NCBI RefSeq assembly: GCF_000092865.1
Contig: NC_014151.1
Location: 3,472,001 to 3,536,000 of the forward strand
Length of the DNA stretch: 64,000 bases
Direction of reading: 5' to 3'
Source: Cellulomonas flavigena DSM 20109
GTDB taxonomy: Bacteria; Actinomycetota; Actinomycetes; Actinomycetales; Cellulomonadaceae
Made by a program: the position numbers and the translations under genes. Below the pieces are notes generated by a model that was given only the letters and a program-made list of their open reading frames with translations, made no database searches and was not told the origin of the DNA. Each line of letters starts with the position of its first letter. Position 1 is the first letter of the stretch. Positions 44,278 through 53,414 of the stretch are shown here, in pieces.

Positions 44278-45666
44278 TCACACCACGCCCGCGAGGACGT
44301 CGCGACGCCCGTCGACGCCGCGGCCGTGCGGGAACCGCACGAGCACGAACAGCGCGAGGCCGACCGCGAGCACCAGGACGATCCCGAGGACGCCCCAGTA
44401 CTGCGCACCGCCGAGCCCGATCGCGATCGAGAACGCCGCCGGAGCCAGGAACGTCGCCGCACGGCCGGTGGTCGCGTACAGGCCGAACAGCTCGGTCTCG
44501 TGGCCGGGCTCCGCGAGGCGCGCCAGCAGACCGCGCGACGCCGACTGCGCCGGGCCCACGCACGCCGACAGCATGAGCCCGGCGACCCAGAACGCGCCCG
44601 CACCCGCGTCGTGCAGGAAGAACACGGCCGACCCGGCGACGACGAGCACGACGAGGGAGCCGGTGATGAGCCGCCGCGGGCCGAAGCGGTCGTCGACCCA
44701 GCCCGCGGCGATCGTGGACGCCCCCGCGACGACGTTCGCGGCGATGGCGAACACGATGACGTCACCCGGGGAGAACCCGTAGACGCCCGCGGCGAGCACG
44801 CCGCCGAAGGTGAAGACGCCCGTGAGCCCGTCGCGGAACACCGCGGACGCGACGAGGAAGCCCAGCGTGGAGCGCTGCTCGCGCCACAGCTGCGCGATGT
44901 GCCGCCCGACCGCGCGGTAGGCGCCCACGACGCTCACGCGCCCGGCGCGGTCCTTGCGGGGGTGGTCCGGCACCACGACGAGCACCGGCACGGCGAACAC
45001 GAGGAACCACACGCCGGCGATGAGCATGGACACGCGGACGTCGAGACCGCCCTCGGACGTGATGCCGAACCAGCCGACCTCCGGCTCGATGAACCCGAAG
45101 TACAGCACGAGCAGCAGCACGATGCCGCCGACGTACCCGGCGCCCCACCCGATCCCGCTGATCCGGCCGATGGTCCGCGGGCCGCTGATCTGCAGCAGGA
45201 GCGCGTTGTAGGCGACCGAGCCGATCTCGAAGGCGATCGTGCCCACCGCGAGCAGGACGACCCCGAGCCGCACGGCGTCGGACATGCCGCCGGCGGCCGG
45301 CTCGACGAACCACAGCGCCAGCACGCTCATCCCGACGATCGCGGACATCACCGCGAGCATCGGGCGACGGCGCCCGCCGGCGTCGGCGAGCGCGCCGAGC
45401 GCAGGCGCCGTCAGCGCGACGAGCAGGCCGGCCGCGGCCAGGCCCCACCCGAGCCACTGGCTGTGCAGCGCCTTCGCGGCCTCGACGTCGGCCCCGGGCT
45501 CGACGAACGACGAGCCGGTGAGCCACACCGTGAAGACGAAGGTCGTGACGACCGCGTTGAACGCCGCCGACCCCCAGTCCCACGCGGCCCAGGCGGCGAC
45601 CTGACGGGGGGCGGGCGTCGGCTCGACGGTGTCGTCGAGCCGGACCGCGTCATCGGGGTGGCCCAT
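44278..45666 (-). CDS. MFS transporter (UMF1/Atg22-like)
   Basis: A 462-aa permease with about 12 helices. The N-terminal segment AAWAAWDWGSAAFNAVVTTF and the loop GALADAGGRRRPML with the family's 'D-x-G-G-R-R' motif between helices 2 and 3 place it in the UMF1/Atg22-like major facilitator group. The start at 45666 has TACCCT (45673-45678) 6 nt upstream, so a leaderless message is likely. Substrate unknown; amino acid or peptide efflux is a family possibility. Confidence 0.85.
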   Translation of the reverse strand: MGHPDDAVRLDDTVEPTPAPRQVAAWAAWDWGSAAFNAVVTTFVFTVWLTGSSFVEPGADVEAAKALHSQWLGWGLAAAGLLVALTAPALGALADAGGRRRPMLAVMSAIVGMSVLALWFVEPAAGGMSDAVRLGVVLLAVGTIAFEIGSVAYNALLLQISGPRTIGRISGIGWGAGYVGGIVLLLVLYFGFIEPEVGWFGITSEGGLDVRVSMLIAGVWFLVFAVPVLVVVPDHPRKDRAGRVSVVGAYRAVGRHIAQLWREQRSTLGFLVASAVFRDGLTGVFTFGGVLAAGVYGFSPGDVIVFAIAANVVAGASTIAAGWVDDRFGPRRLITGSLVVLVVAGSAVFFLHDAGAGAFWVAGLMLSACVGPAQSASRGLLARLAEPGHETELFGLYATTGRAATFLAPAAFSIAIGLGGAQYWGVLGIVLVLAVGLALFVLVRFPHGRGVDGRRDVLAGVV

Positions 45667-45798
45667 GGCGGCAGGGTATGCCCCCGTGCCGCGTCGGCCC
45701 GTCCAGCGTCCGGGTGAACGGCGCGTCGCGCGCACGGCACCCGACGGCCCGCGGTGCGTGCGGCATCATGGCGGGGCGCGGCGGAGGGGAGGTCGGTG

Positions 45799-46872
45799 AT
45801 GGCACGGGCGCAGGACGCCGACACCCCGCGGGGTGCTCCCACGCTGCGCGACGTCGCGCGGGTCGCGGGCGTCTCGATCAAGACGGTGTCCGAGGTCGTG
45901 AACCGCACGGGGCGCGTCGCGCCGGCGACGTCCGCGCGCGTCGACGCCGCGGTCGCGGCGCTCGGGTACCAGCCGAACCTCAGCGCCCGCAGGCTGCGGT
46001 CGGGCAGCACGGGTGTCATCGGGCTCGCGGTGCCGGAGCTGTCGACGTCCGGGTACTTCAACGAGCTGAGCGCGCTCGTGGTGCAGGTCGCGGCCGAGCG
46101 GGGGCTCACCGTGCTCATCGAGCAGACGGGCGGCACCCGCGAGGGCGAGCTGCGAGCCCTGGCCGGGCCGCGCCGCAGCGTGATGGACGGACTGCTGATC
46201 AACGCCGTCGCCCTGGAGGAGCAGGACGTGGCGGCGCGCGGACCGCTGCCGCCGACGGTCGTGCTCGGCGAGCGCCGCCTGGGCGGTGGGCTCGACCACG
46301 TGACGTTCGCCAACGAGGAGGCGGCGCGGCAGGCGACCGCGCACCTGATCGACCTCGGGCGCCGCCGGATCCTCGTGGTCGCCGGGGACCCCGCGAGGAG
46401 CGCGTCCGCGGCACGTCGGCTCGACGGGCACCGGCAGGCGCTCGCGGCCGCGGGCCGGACGCTCGATCCCGCGCTGGTGCGCACCGTGGCGCTCTGGGAC
46501 CACGAGGCCGGGTACCGAGCGGTCGTCGACGCGTGCCGGACGGGGCAGACGTTCGACGCGGTCTTCGCGGTGAACGACTCGCTCGCCCTCGGGGCGATGC
46601 GCGGCCTGCACGACGAGGGTGTCGACGTCCCCGGCAGGGTGGCGGTCGTCGGGATCGACGACGTGGTCGAGGCAAGGTTCTCGAACCCCCGCCTGACGAC
46701 CGTCGACCCGCAGCGGGGCACGCTCGCGGCGCTGGCGGTGGCGACGCTCGCCGAACGGATCGCGGACCCCAGCCGGGAGGGCGTCGTCCACGAGATCGAG
46801 ACGCACCTGCAGGTCCGCGGTTCGACGTCCCCGGACGCCGAGCTGCCTGCCTCAACGTTTCAGAGTCGCTGA
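45799..46872 (+). CDS. LacI family transcriptional regulator
   Basis: A 357-aa repressor. The helix-turn-helix is residues 15-38 (TLRDVARVAGVSIKTVSEVV), with hinge LGYQPNLSARRLRSG. The rest is a periplasmic-binding-like sugar sensor with VNDSLALGAMRGL and VGIDDVVEARFSNPRLTTVD. GGAGGGGAGG precedes the ATG. It lies directly upstream of the GH26 mannanase and likely controls it, with operator-like sequences around the gene's end. Confidence 0.92.
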   Translation: MARAQDADTPRGAPTLRDVARVAGVSIKTVSEVVNRTGRVAPATSARVDAAVAALGYQPNLSARRLRSGSTGVIGLAVPELSTSGYFNELSALVVQVAAERGLTVLIEQTGGTREGELRALAGPRRSVMDGLLINAVALEEQDVAARGPLPPTVVLGERRLGGGLDHVTFANEEAARQATAHLIDLGRRRILVVAGDPARSASAARRLDGHRQALAAAGRTLDPALVRTVALWDHEAGYRAVVDACRTGQTFDAVFAVNDSLALGAMRGLHDEGVDVPGRVAVVGIDDVVEARFSNPRLTTVDPQRGTLAALAVATLAERIADPSREGVVHEIETHLQVRGSTSPDAELPASTFQSR

Positions 46873-46880
46873 AACCGTTG
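46853..46880. promoter_or_regulatory. Candidate LacI operator pair (inverted)
   Basis: CAACGTTTCAG (46853-46863) and its near inverse CTGAAACCGTTG (46869-46880) form a dyad spanning the LacI stop codon. Related to the further site at 46927-46937. Confidence 0.55.
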
Positions 46881-46926
46881 CCGTGACGCGCGCGGCGCTC
46901 GTACCGTCGCAACGTCCACCTGATCA

Positions 46927-46937
46927 CAACGTTTACC
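46927..46937. promoter_or_regulatory. Third CAACGTTT half-site
   Basis: CAACGTTTACC repeats the core of the two upstream sites, 65 bp before the GH26 start. It is probably part of the mannanase control region; no -10 was confirmed. Confidence 0.45.
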
Positions 46938-47001
46938 TCGCGCCGCTCCGCGCCTGTCCCCCGGACGCGGAGCGGGGCCCCGGACCCCGCGGAGAACCGC
47001 C

Positions 47002-48474
47002 ATGAGTCGTCCTCGCACCGCCCTGCGCGCCCTGGCGCTCGCGGCCGTCACCGCCGTGACGACCACCGCGCTCGCCCCCGTCGCGACCTCTCCCGCCGCC
47101 GCGGACGACGGCCGCGGCACCTACCTGGGCGTGTTCCGCGAGGTCGGACAGCTCACGGCCGCGGCCGACGGTTTCCGCGCCGACGCGGGCGTCGAGCCCG
47201 CGTCCGTCCAGTGGTTCGAGGCCTGGAGCAACCAGCGCCCGTTCCCCGTCGCGCAGGCCCGCGCCCTGTGGTCGCGCGGCATCCTGCCGCACTGGACGTG
47301 GGAGCCGTGGGACCCGACCCTCGGCGTCACCGACCCCGCGCAGATCGACCTCGAGGCGATCCTCGACGGCGAGTGGGACTCCTACATCCGCGCCCGCGGC
47401 GCCGAGCTCGCGTCGCTCGGCACGCCCGTGCTGGTGCGCTGGGGCCACGAGTTCAACGGCGACTGGTACCCGTGGGCCGTCAGCCGCAACGGCAACGACC
47501 CGCAGGAGTACGTCGCGGCCTACCGCCACGTGCACGAGCTCGTGACAGCCGCGGGCGCGACCAACGTGCAGTGGGTGTGGACGTTCAACGCGTCGTCGAG
47601 CCCTGCCGCGTCCTGGAACGCCCCTGAGCTCGCCTACCCCGGCGACGCGTACGTCGACTGGGTCGGCATCGACGGCTACAACTGGGGCGACGGGCCGTCC
47701 TGGGACCCGACGGGCCGGCACTGGACGTCGTTCGACGGTGTCATCGGCGACGCCTACCGCACCGCGACCCGCCTCGCCCCCGGCAAGCCGATCACCGTCG
47801 CCGAGACCGCGTCGTCCGAGGACGGCGGCGACAAGGCGGCCTGGATCCGCACGATGCTCGCCGACGTCGCCGCCGGCCGGTACCCGCAGCTGCGGCTGCT
47901 CACGTACTTCGACGAGCTCAAGGAGGAGGCGTGGGCGTTCACGTCCTCCCCCGCCGCCCACCAGGCGTTCGCGGCCGGAGTCGCCGACCCGTGGTTCGCC
48001 GGCACCGGGCGGGAGCTGGCGCTCGTCGCACGGCCGGGAGCCACGCCCACGCCCACGGTCGAGCCCACCCCGACGGTCGAGCCCACCCCGACGGTCGAGC
48101 CCACACCGACCCCCACGGTCGAGCCGACGCCCACCCCTGAGCCGACACCGACCCCCACCCTCGAGCCCACGCAGGCTCCCAGCACCTGCAGCGCCTCGCT
48201 CACCGTCCTCGGCTCGTGGCCCGGCGGCTTCCAGGCCGAGGTCCGCGTGACCGCCGGGACCGCCCCGCTCACGGCCTGGACCACGGCGTTCGCGCTGCCG
48301 TCGGGCGGGAGCGTCCGGAACGGGTGGAGCGGCACGTTCGCGTCGTCGGGCGGGACGACGACCGTGGGCAACGCCGCCTGGAACGGCACCCTCGCCCCCG
48401 GCGCGACCACGACCTACGGCTTCCTGGCCACCGGCACCGCCCCGACCACCCCGGTGCCGGTCAGCTGCAGCTGA
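47002..48474 (+). CDS. Secreted GH26 beta-mannanase with CBM2
   Basis: A 490-aa extracellular enzyme. Signal peptide (1-34), GH26 catalytic domain (about 38-340), Pro-Thr-Val-Glu linker (about 348-390) and CBM2 (about 393-490) bounded by Cys396 and Cys489. Catalytic residues: acid/base Glu150 in RWGHEFNGDWYPW and nucleophile Glu268 in TVAETASSE. It hydrolyses mannan and can bind cellulose. It follows the LacI gene by 129 bp, with operator-like sites between them, so substrate induction is likely. Confidence 0.93.
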   Translation: MSRPRTALRALALAAVTAVTTTALAPVATSPAAADDGRGTYLGVFREVGQLTAAADGFRADAGVEPASVQWFEAWSNQRPFPVAQARALWSRGILPHWTWEPWDPTLGVTDPAQIDLEAILDGEWDSYIRARGAELASLGTPVLVRWGHEFNGDWYPWAVSRNGNDPQEYVAAYRHVHELVTAAGATNVQWVWTFNASSSPAASWNAPELAYPGDAYVDWVGIDGYNWGDGPSWDPTGRHWTSFDGVIGDAYRTATRLAPGKPITVAETASSEDGGDKAAWIRTMLADVAAGRYPQLRLLTYFDELKEEAWAFTSSPAAHQAFAAGVADPWFAGTGRELALVARPGATPTPTVEPTPTVEPTPTVEPTPTPTVEPTPTPEPTPTPTLEPTQAPSTCSASLTVLGSWPGGFQAEVRVTAGTAPLTAWTTAFALPSGGSVRNGWSGTFASSGGTTTVGNAAWNGTLAPGATTTYGFLATGTAPTTPVPVSCS

Positions 48475-48494
48475 CGCCCCGGCGCGCGGCTGCA

Positions 48495-48570
48495 CCGCGA
48501 GTGCGGGGGACGCGGCGCGAGTGCGGGGGGCCGAGCCCCCGCGCCCGCACGCGATCCCCCGCACTCGGCG
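48495..48570. repeat. Second copy of the CGAGTGCGGGGG intergenic element
   Basis: Direct copies CGCGAGTGCGGGGG at about 48496 and 48516, and the inverse CCCCCGCACTCGGCG at 48556-48570, as at 37.5 kb. It lies between the GH26 gene and the tRNA. Confidence 0.75.
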
Positions 48571-48582
48571 GGATGGTCCGGG

Positions 48583-48672
48583 CGGAGGGCAAGGGATTCG
48601 AACCCTTGAGCACGGGGTCACCGCGCTAACGGTTTTCAAGACCGTCGCTTTCGGCCGCTCAGCCAGCCCTCC
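48583..48672 (-). tRNA. tRNA-Ser (anticodon TGA)
   Basis: Minus-strand class II tRNA of 90 nt. Acceptor GGAGGGC/GCCCTCC, anticodon stem ACGGT/ACCGT with loop CTTGAAA (anticodon TGA, reading UCA), long variable arm and T-loop GGTTCGAATCC. Confidence 0.95.
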
Positions 48673-48805
48673 CGGTGCCGCGGACACTACCAGGGCGGTC
48701 GCGGCCCCCTGACCTCGGCATGAAGCGGTTCGACGGTGGCGCGTGACCACGTCCCCCGGGTACGAAGACGCCGGGCGCGTCCCGCGTCCGGAACAGGAGA
48801 ACGCC

Positions 48806-50443
48806 GTGCACCGTCCCCGACGTCCCGCCGCGGTCGCGCTCACCGCGCTGACCGCGAGCGTCGCGCTCGTCCTCACGGGCGCTGCCACGCAGCTGCCCGC
48901 CGCAGCCGCCGACCAGCCCGCCCCGATCGCCGACACCGTCCACGCCGTCGGGCGGGTGAAGGCCGTGTCCGGGGGCCTGGCCTACAGCTGGCCGGGCGTG
49001 GCCTTCGAGGGCCGGTTCCGCGGCACGGGCGTGGGCGTCGTGCTCGACGACGGCAACGCGGACTACGACCTGTTCGTCGACGGCCGGCGCAGAGCGCACT
49101 GGATCCTGCCGGGCCAGGGCACGAAGTTCGTGACCGGCCTGGCCGACGGCGAGCACACCGTCCGGCTCGTCAAGCGCAACGAGAGCCCGTGGGCGACGAG
49201 CACGTTCGGCGGGTTCGTGCCCTGGACGGGCGGCGAGATCCTCGAGGCGCCGGCGCCCCGACAGGTGCAGCTCGAGTTCTACGGCGACTCCTACACCGCG
49301 GGCTACGGCAACGAGTCGCGGACCCGCGAGTGCACCGGCGACGAGGTCAACCGCACCACCAACGCCGACGCCGCGTTCCCCGCGATCGTGGGCCGGGCCG
49401 TCGGCGCGGACGTGCACGTCAACGCGTTCTCCGGGCGCGGCATGGTGCGCAACTACGCCGGCAGCGACCTGGGCACGAGCTTCCGCACCTACGCGGACCG
49501 CGCCCTGCTCGCGGTGCCCGGGGACGCGTGGCAGCGCCCGGCGGACTGGCAGCCGCAGGTCGTCGTCGTGGGCCTCGGCATCAACGACTTCTCGACGGCC
49601 GTGGGGGCCGGCGAGCCGTGGAGCGAGCAGACGCTGCGCACGCAGTTCCGCGCCGCGTACGACGGCTTCGTCGACAGCCTGCGCCGCAGCTACGGCCCGG
49701 ACACGTTCATCGTCCTCAGCGCACCCGACCACACGCCGGACATCCGCACCACCACGGTCGCGATCGCGCAGGACCGGCTGGCCGCGGGCGACGACCGCGT
49801 GATCCCCTGGGCCTTCGGCGGCCTCGACCTCACCGGCTGCCACTGGCACCCGTCCACGGCCGACCACGTGACGATCGCGGCGAGCCTCAGCCAGCTCGTC
49901 ACGTCGGTCCTCAGCGTCGACGGCATCACACCGACCCCGGAGCCGGAGCCGTTCCGGCCGATCCAGCCCGACGCCAGCCCGGAGCCCGCGCCGACCGGGA
50001 ACCCCTCGGCCACCCCGAGCCCGCCGACCGGCTACCCGACGCCCACGCCGACCGGGCCGACCCACCCGACCGACCCGCCCTCGCCGACCGCACCGCCGTC
50101 CCCGACACCGACGCCGACCGACGTGCCCACGGCCCCGCCCGGCGCGTCGTGCACCGCCGCCCTCGCGGTGACGGCGACGTGGCCCGGCGGCTACCAGGCG
50201 AAGGTCGACGTGACCGCGGGGTCCCGCCCGCTCGGCGGCTGGAGCGTGACGTTCACGCTGCCCGGCAGCCTCACGCAGGGCTGGTCCGGTGAGTTCGCCG
50301 CGTCCGGGAGCGCCGTGACGGTGAGCAACGCGTCGTGGAACGGCGCGCTCGGCGGCGGGACCACGACCTCGGCCGGGTTCATCGGCAGCGGGACGCCGCC
50401 GACGAGCGGCGCGGTGCCCTGCACGGGCGTCCCGGCGACCTGA
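48806..50443 (+). CDS. Secreted CE2 acetyl esterase with CBM2
   Basis: A 545-aa enzyme removing acetyl groups from xylan or mannan. Signal peptide (1-35), CE2 N-terminal beta-jelly roll (about 45-150), SGNH-like catalytic domain with GDSYTAGYG at 160-168 (Ser162) and the His of GCHWHPST near residue 350, then a Pro/Thr linker and a C-terminal CBM2. AGGAG lies just before the GTG at 48806. It fits the neighbouring mannanase in deacetylating hemicellulose. Confidence 0.92.
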   Translation: MHRPRRPAAVALTALTASVALVLTGAATQLPAAAADQPAPIADTVHAVGRVKAVSGGLAYSWPGVAFEGRFRGTGVGVVLDDGNADYDLFVDGRRRAHWILPGQGTKFVTGLADGEHTVRLVKRNESPWATSTFGGFVPWTGGEILEAPAPRQVQLEFYGDSYTAGYGNESRTRECTGDEVNRTTNADAAFPAIVGRAVGADVHVNAFSGRGMVRNYAGSDLGTSFRTYADRALLAVPGDAWQRPADWQPQVVVVGLGINDFSTAVGAGEPWSEQTLRTQFRAAYDGFVDSLRRSYGPDTFIVLSAPDHTPDIRTTTVAIAQDRLAAGDDRVIPWAFGGLDLTGCHWHPSTADHVTIAASLSQLVTSVLSVDGITPTPEPEPFRPIQPDASPEPAPTGNPSATPSPPTGYPTPTPTGPTHPTDPPSPTAPPSPTPTPTDVPTAPPGASCTAALAVTATWPGGYQAKVDVTAGSRPLGGWSVTFTLPGSLTQGWSGEFAASGSAVTVSNASWNGALGGGTTTSAGFIGSGTPPTSGAVPCTGVPAT

Positions 50444-50488
50444 CGCACCTCCACCTCACGCACCGGTCACCGACGGGCGGGAGCAGCT

Positions 50489-50534
50489 GACGACGGAGGG
50501 GCGGCGCCACGCACGGCGCCGCCCCTCCGTCGTC
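50489..50534. terminator. Perfect 20-bp hairpin between CE2 and GH32 genes
   Basis: GACGACGGAGGGGCGGCGCC pairs fully with GGCGCCGCCCCTCCGTCGTC across a 6-nt loop. It serves the convergent genes on both strands. Confidence 0.85.
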
Positions 50535-50558
50535 ACGCCGGCCGGTGTGCCGGGCCTG

Positions 50559-51851
50559 TCACACCTCGGGCGGGAGTCTCAGGGTCGCGACGTCGAGATC
50601 GCCCCGGGCGCGGACACGCCAGCGCTGCGCACCGCGCCGGTAGACGCGCAGCGTCGTGCCACCCCGCGCGGGACGGAAGGCCTCCAGCACCGACCCGTCG
50701 ACGAGCACCTCCGCGGGCCCGCGGCCCTGCCACACGACGACCGACGCGGCGTCGTCGCCGTCGACCAGCGCGACCTCGACGTCGTCGCCGCGCGCCCACC
50801 AGGCGGGCTCGTCGGTGGCCAGGACCGCACCCTCGTCGTCCCGGACCACCGGCAGGGGCCGGTCCCGCAGGCCGGCCAGCTCCGCCGCAGGTCGGGTCAC
50901 GGGACGACCGTCGACGACCACCAGCTCGCGCGGGAACGACAGGACCCCCGCCCACCCGGCGGCCTCGACCTCGGCGGCAGGACGCCCCACCGCCCCGGAC
51001 CCGCGGCCCTCCCCGCACCAGCCCCACACCAGCGCGCGGCCGTCGGGCGCGAGCACGACCTGCGGGGCGTACACGTCGGGGCCGTGGTCGAACGGCGTCG
51101 AGCCCGTCACGACGAACCGCGGCACGTCGCCCGCGACGTCCAGCCGCCCGGTGTACGCGGTCACGCCCCGCCGCTCGGGCTCCTCGCCGCGCTCGAACCA
51201 CGAGACGAGCAGCACCCACGCACCGCCGACCTGCACGAGCTGCGGGCACTCCCAGACCTGCCCCGGTGCGGCGAGCCCCGCGGGCACGTCGCCCGCGGTG
51301 ACCAGCGTCCCGAGGAGCCGCCAGTCGTCGAGGTCGGCGACGTCGTACACGAGGACCGCACCCCCGTCCGGCGTGCCGGCGCCCTGGATCCCCAGACGGC
51401 GCGCGCCGACCGTCACGAGGAACGGGTCGCGCACCTCGACGAGGCCCGGCAGGTCCGGGTGCGGCGCCGCGAGGCGGTCGGGCTGGACCCAGCGACCGTC
51501 GCGCCCGCGCCGCGCGACGGCGACGCCCGCCGTGCCGGTGACCGCCTCCTCGCGGACCGCGCTGTACACGAGCGCCACGTCACCGCGGTCGTGCACCGCG
51601 ACACCGCTCCACGCGCCACCACCGTCCAGCGTGCCCGGCCGCGGCGTCAGCGCCGTCGGCTCGTGCTCCCACCGCAGCAGGTCGGGTGAGCTCGCGTGGC
51701 CCCAGTGGATGCCGCCCCACACCGGGGCGTGCGGGTTCCACTGGTACATCACGTGCCAGCGGCCGTCCCACCACCCGGCGCCGTTCGGGTCGTTGAGCCA
51801 GCCGGCCGGCGCTCGGACGTGCAGGCGGGGGTCGTGGGCGTCGGTGGTCAC
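50559..51851 (-). CDS. GH32 beta-fructosidase (sucrose/levan-type)
   Basis: A 430-aa hydrolase. Nucleophile Asp21 in WLNDPNG, transition-state RDP at 141-143 and acid/base Glu201 in WECPQ are all intact. A short beta-sandwich follows. There is no signal peptide, so it probably acts inside the cell on imported sucrose or short fructans. I chose the GTG at 51851; a GTG further up would add about seven residues. Confidence 0.9.
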   Translation of the reverse strand: MTTDAHDPRLHVRAPAGWLNDPNGAGWWDGRWHVMYQWNPHAPVWGGIHWGHASSPDLLRWEHEPTALTPRPGTLDGGGAWSGVAVHDRGDVALVYSAVREEAVTGTAGVAVARRGRDGRWVQPDRLAAPHPDLPGLVEVRDPFLVTVGARRLGIQGAGTPDGGAVLVYDVADLDDWRLLGTLVTAGDVPAGLAAPGQVWECPQLVQVGGAWVLLVSWFERGEEPERRGVTAYTGRLDVAGDVPRFVVTGSTPFDHGPDVYAPQVVLAPDGRALVWGWCGEGRGSGAVGRPAAEVEAAGWAGVLSFPRELVVVDGRPVTRPAAELAGLRDRPLPVVRDDEGAVLATDEPAWWARGDDVEVALVDGDDAASVVVWQGRGPAEVLVDGSVLEAFRPARGGTTLRVYRRGAQRWRVRARGDLDVATLRLPPEV

Positions 51852-51873
51852 CCCGTCAGTCTCCCCCGAGACG

Positions 51874-52338
51874 TCAGCGCCACCACCCCGGTGGTCGGCC
51901 CGGGGTGACGACGTCGAGCCCGCAGCCGGCCGCGGCGCGCGCCGTCGCCGCGTCGTACGTCGCGATCGCCCGCACCTCGAGGTGCGCGCAGGCCGCACCC
52001 ACGTGCAGGGCCGCGAACGCGCCGAGCGCGCCCGGCGCGAGCACCGCGCGGCGCAGCACCTGGTCCGACAACCGCATGACCGGCAGGCGGGCCACGGCGT
52101 CCAGCACGTCGACGGCCGCGCCGGGCCCCAGCATCCCGGCGGTGACCCGCGCCTCGAGCACGGACACCCGCGAGACGACCGCGCCCGGCTCGTGCTCGGC
52201 CGCCCACGCCGCCCAGGCGCGTGCCTCCGGTGCCGCGGGCAGGTAGCGGCACAGCGCCGAGCCGTCCACGTAGACGCTCGCCGCCGGGTCGCGGGCCTGC
52301 AGGACCTCCGCGTCGAGGGCCGTGCGAGGTGTGGGCAC
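51874..52338 (-). CDS. PIN domain protein, VapC-like, with a missing acidic residue
   Basis: A 154-aa PIN-fold nuclease. Asp25 (YVDGSAL), Glu62 (VLEARV) and the C-terminal Asp129 (ATYDAATARAA) match the catalytic set. However, the usual 'LDxLHxA' aspartate is Ala109 in GAFAALHVGAA, so activity may be weak or lost. No antitoxin-like gene lies beside it. It begins about 50 bp beyond the terminator of the conservon operon and runs 22 bp short of the GH32 start. Confidence 0.75.
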   Translation of the reverse strand: MPTPRTALDAEVLQARDPAASVYVDGSALCRYLPAAPEARAWAAWAAEHEPGAVVSRVSVLEARVTAGMLGPGAAVDVLDAVARLPVMRLSDQVLRRAVLAPGALGAFAALHVGAACAHLEVRAIATYDAATARAAAGCGLDVVTPGRPPGWWR

Positions 52339-52386
52339 GACACCATCCTGACCCGGCGCTGCCCGTCGCACCGGTGCGGGGACGCA

Positions 52387-52420
52387 CGAACGGCCGACCC
52401 CCGCGGGGGTCGGCCGTTCG
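52387..52420 (-). terminator. Terminator of the conservon operon
   Basis: Perfect 17-bp inverted repeat CGAACGGCCGACCCCCG / CGGGGGTCGGCCGTTCG, 14 bp past the cvnD stop on the minus strand. Confidence 0.85.
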
Positions 52421-52433
52421 CCAGGGGTCGTTC

Positions 52434-53045
52434 TCAACGCTGGCGCAGACGCTCCATGGCGAGCTGCACGAGAGCGATCAGGGCCTGCTTGGTGGCCGCC
52501 CGCGACCGCGCGTCGGTGTACAGCACCGGCACGTGGGCGGGGATGGCCAGGGCCTCACGGACGTCGTCGAGCTGGTGCTTGGCGATCCCGTCGAAGCAGT
52601 TCACGCCCACGACGAACGGGATGCCACGCGACTCGAAGTAGTCGACGGCCGGGAAGCACTGGTCGAGACGGTCGGTGTCGACGAGCACGACGGCACCGAT
52701 CGCGCCGCGGACCAGGTCGTCCCACATGAAGAGGAAGCGGTCCTGGCCGGGCGTGCCGAAGAGGTACAGCCACAGCGACCCGGGGAGCGCGATGCGACCG
52801 AAGTCCATCGCGACCGTCGTGGTCGTCTTGCGGTCCGACACACCGCCGGCGTCGTCGACGCCCACGGAGTGCTCGGTCATGGCGGCCTCGGTGTTGAGCG
52901 GCTCGATGTCGGAGATCGAGCCGATGAACGTCGTCTTGCCGACGGCGAAGCCGCCTGCGACGACGATCTTGACGACAGTGGGGGCAACTGCGCCCGCGGT
53001 CCCCGCCGGAGCGGCGACGGCGGCGTCAGAGGGCGGAAATGCCAT
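52434..53045 (-). CDS. cvnD: Conservon GTPase CvnD
   Basis: A 203-aa Ras-like ATP/GTP-binding protein. P-loop GGFAVGKTT, the GTPGQDRF switch-II motif and NCFDG in place of the usual NKxD. In Streptomyces conservons the CvnA-D proteins form a membrane-associated signalling complex (family knowledge). The ATG at 53045 lies inside the 3' end of cvnC, giving a 20-bp overlap and translational coupling. Operon order A-B-C-D is canonical. Confidence 0.92.
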   Translation of the reverse strand: MAFPPSDAAVAAPAGTAGAVAPTVVKIVVAGGFAVGKTTFIGSISDIEPLNTEAAMTEHSVGVDDAGGVSDRKTTTTVAMDFGRIALPGSLWLYLFGTPGQDRFLFMWDDLVRGAIGAVVLVDTDRLDQCFPAVDYFESRGIPFVVGVNCFDGIAKHQLDDVREALAIPAHVPVLYTDARSRAATKQALIALVQLAMERLRQR

Positions 53046-53403
53046 TGAGAACACTCTCCAGCACGCTCAGGGACAGGGCGGGGCTTTCACCGGTGTTGAC
53101 CTCGACCGGCTGTGAGGTGTGCACGCGCACAAAGTTCGCGTCGGTGAGATCGGACACGAGGATCCGGATCACACCCAGCGGCAGGTGGAGGAGCGCCGAC
53201 AGCTCGGCGACCGAGATGTACCCGGCCGACGCGTGCTGGATGATCGCGCGCTTCTCAGGCGTCAGGCCCGTGCTGGCCACGGCACCCGGCATGACCTCGA
53301 CCAGCGCCTCGAGAGGCAGGTCGGAGCGTGCCGAGCGCACGCGACCTCCGGTCACGGCGTACGGCCGGACCGTTCTGGCCTCGTACTCGACGTGTTCGCT
53401 CAT
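53026..53403 (-). CDS. cvnC: Conservon DUF742 protein CvnC
   Basis: A 125-aa protein. VRPYAVTGGRVRSARSDLPL and SVAELSALLHLPLGVIRILV mark the DUF742 winged-helix domain of conservons. Its partner proteins are the roadblock CvnB and GTPase CvnD. ATG at 53403, 11 bp after the cvnB stop. Confidence 0.92.
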   Translation of the reverse strand: MSEHVEYEARTVRPYAVTGGRVRSARSDLPLEALVEVMPGAVASTGLTPEKRAIIQHASAGYISVAELSALLHLPLGVIRILVSDLTDANFVRVHTSQPVEVNTGESPALSLSVLESVLNGISAL

Positions 53404-53414
53404 CGCAGGGGGCC

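Noticed and set aside
25405..52338. VapB-like protein and PIN protein as a toxin-antitoxin pair
   Set aside because: They are 26 kb apart and the PIN protein lacks one acidic residue, so they are not a supported pair.
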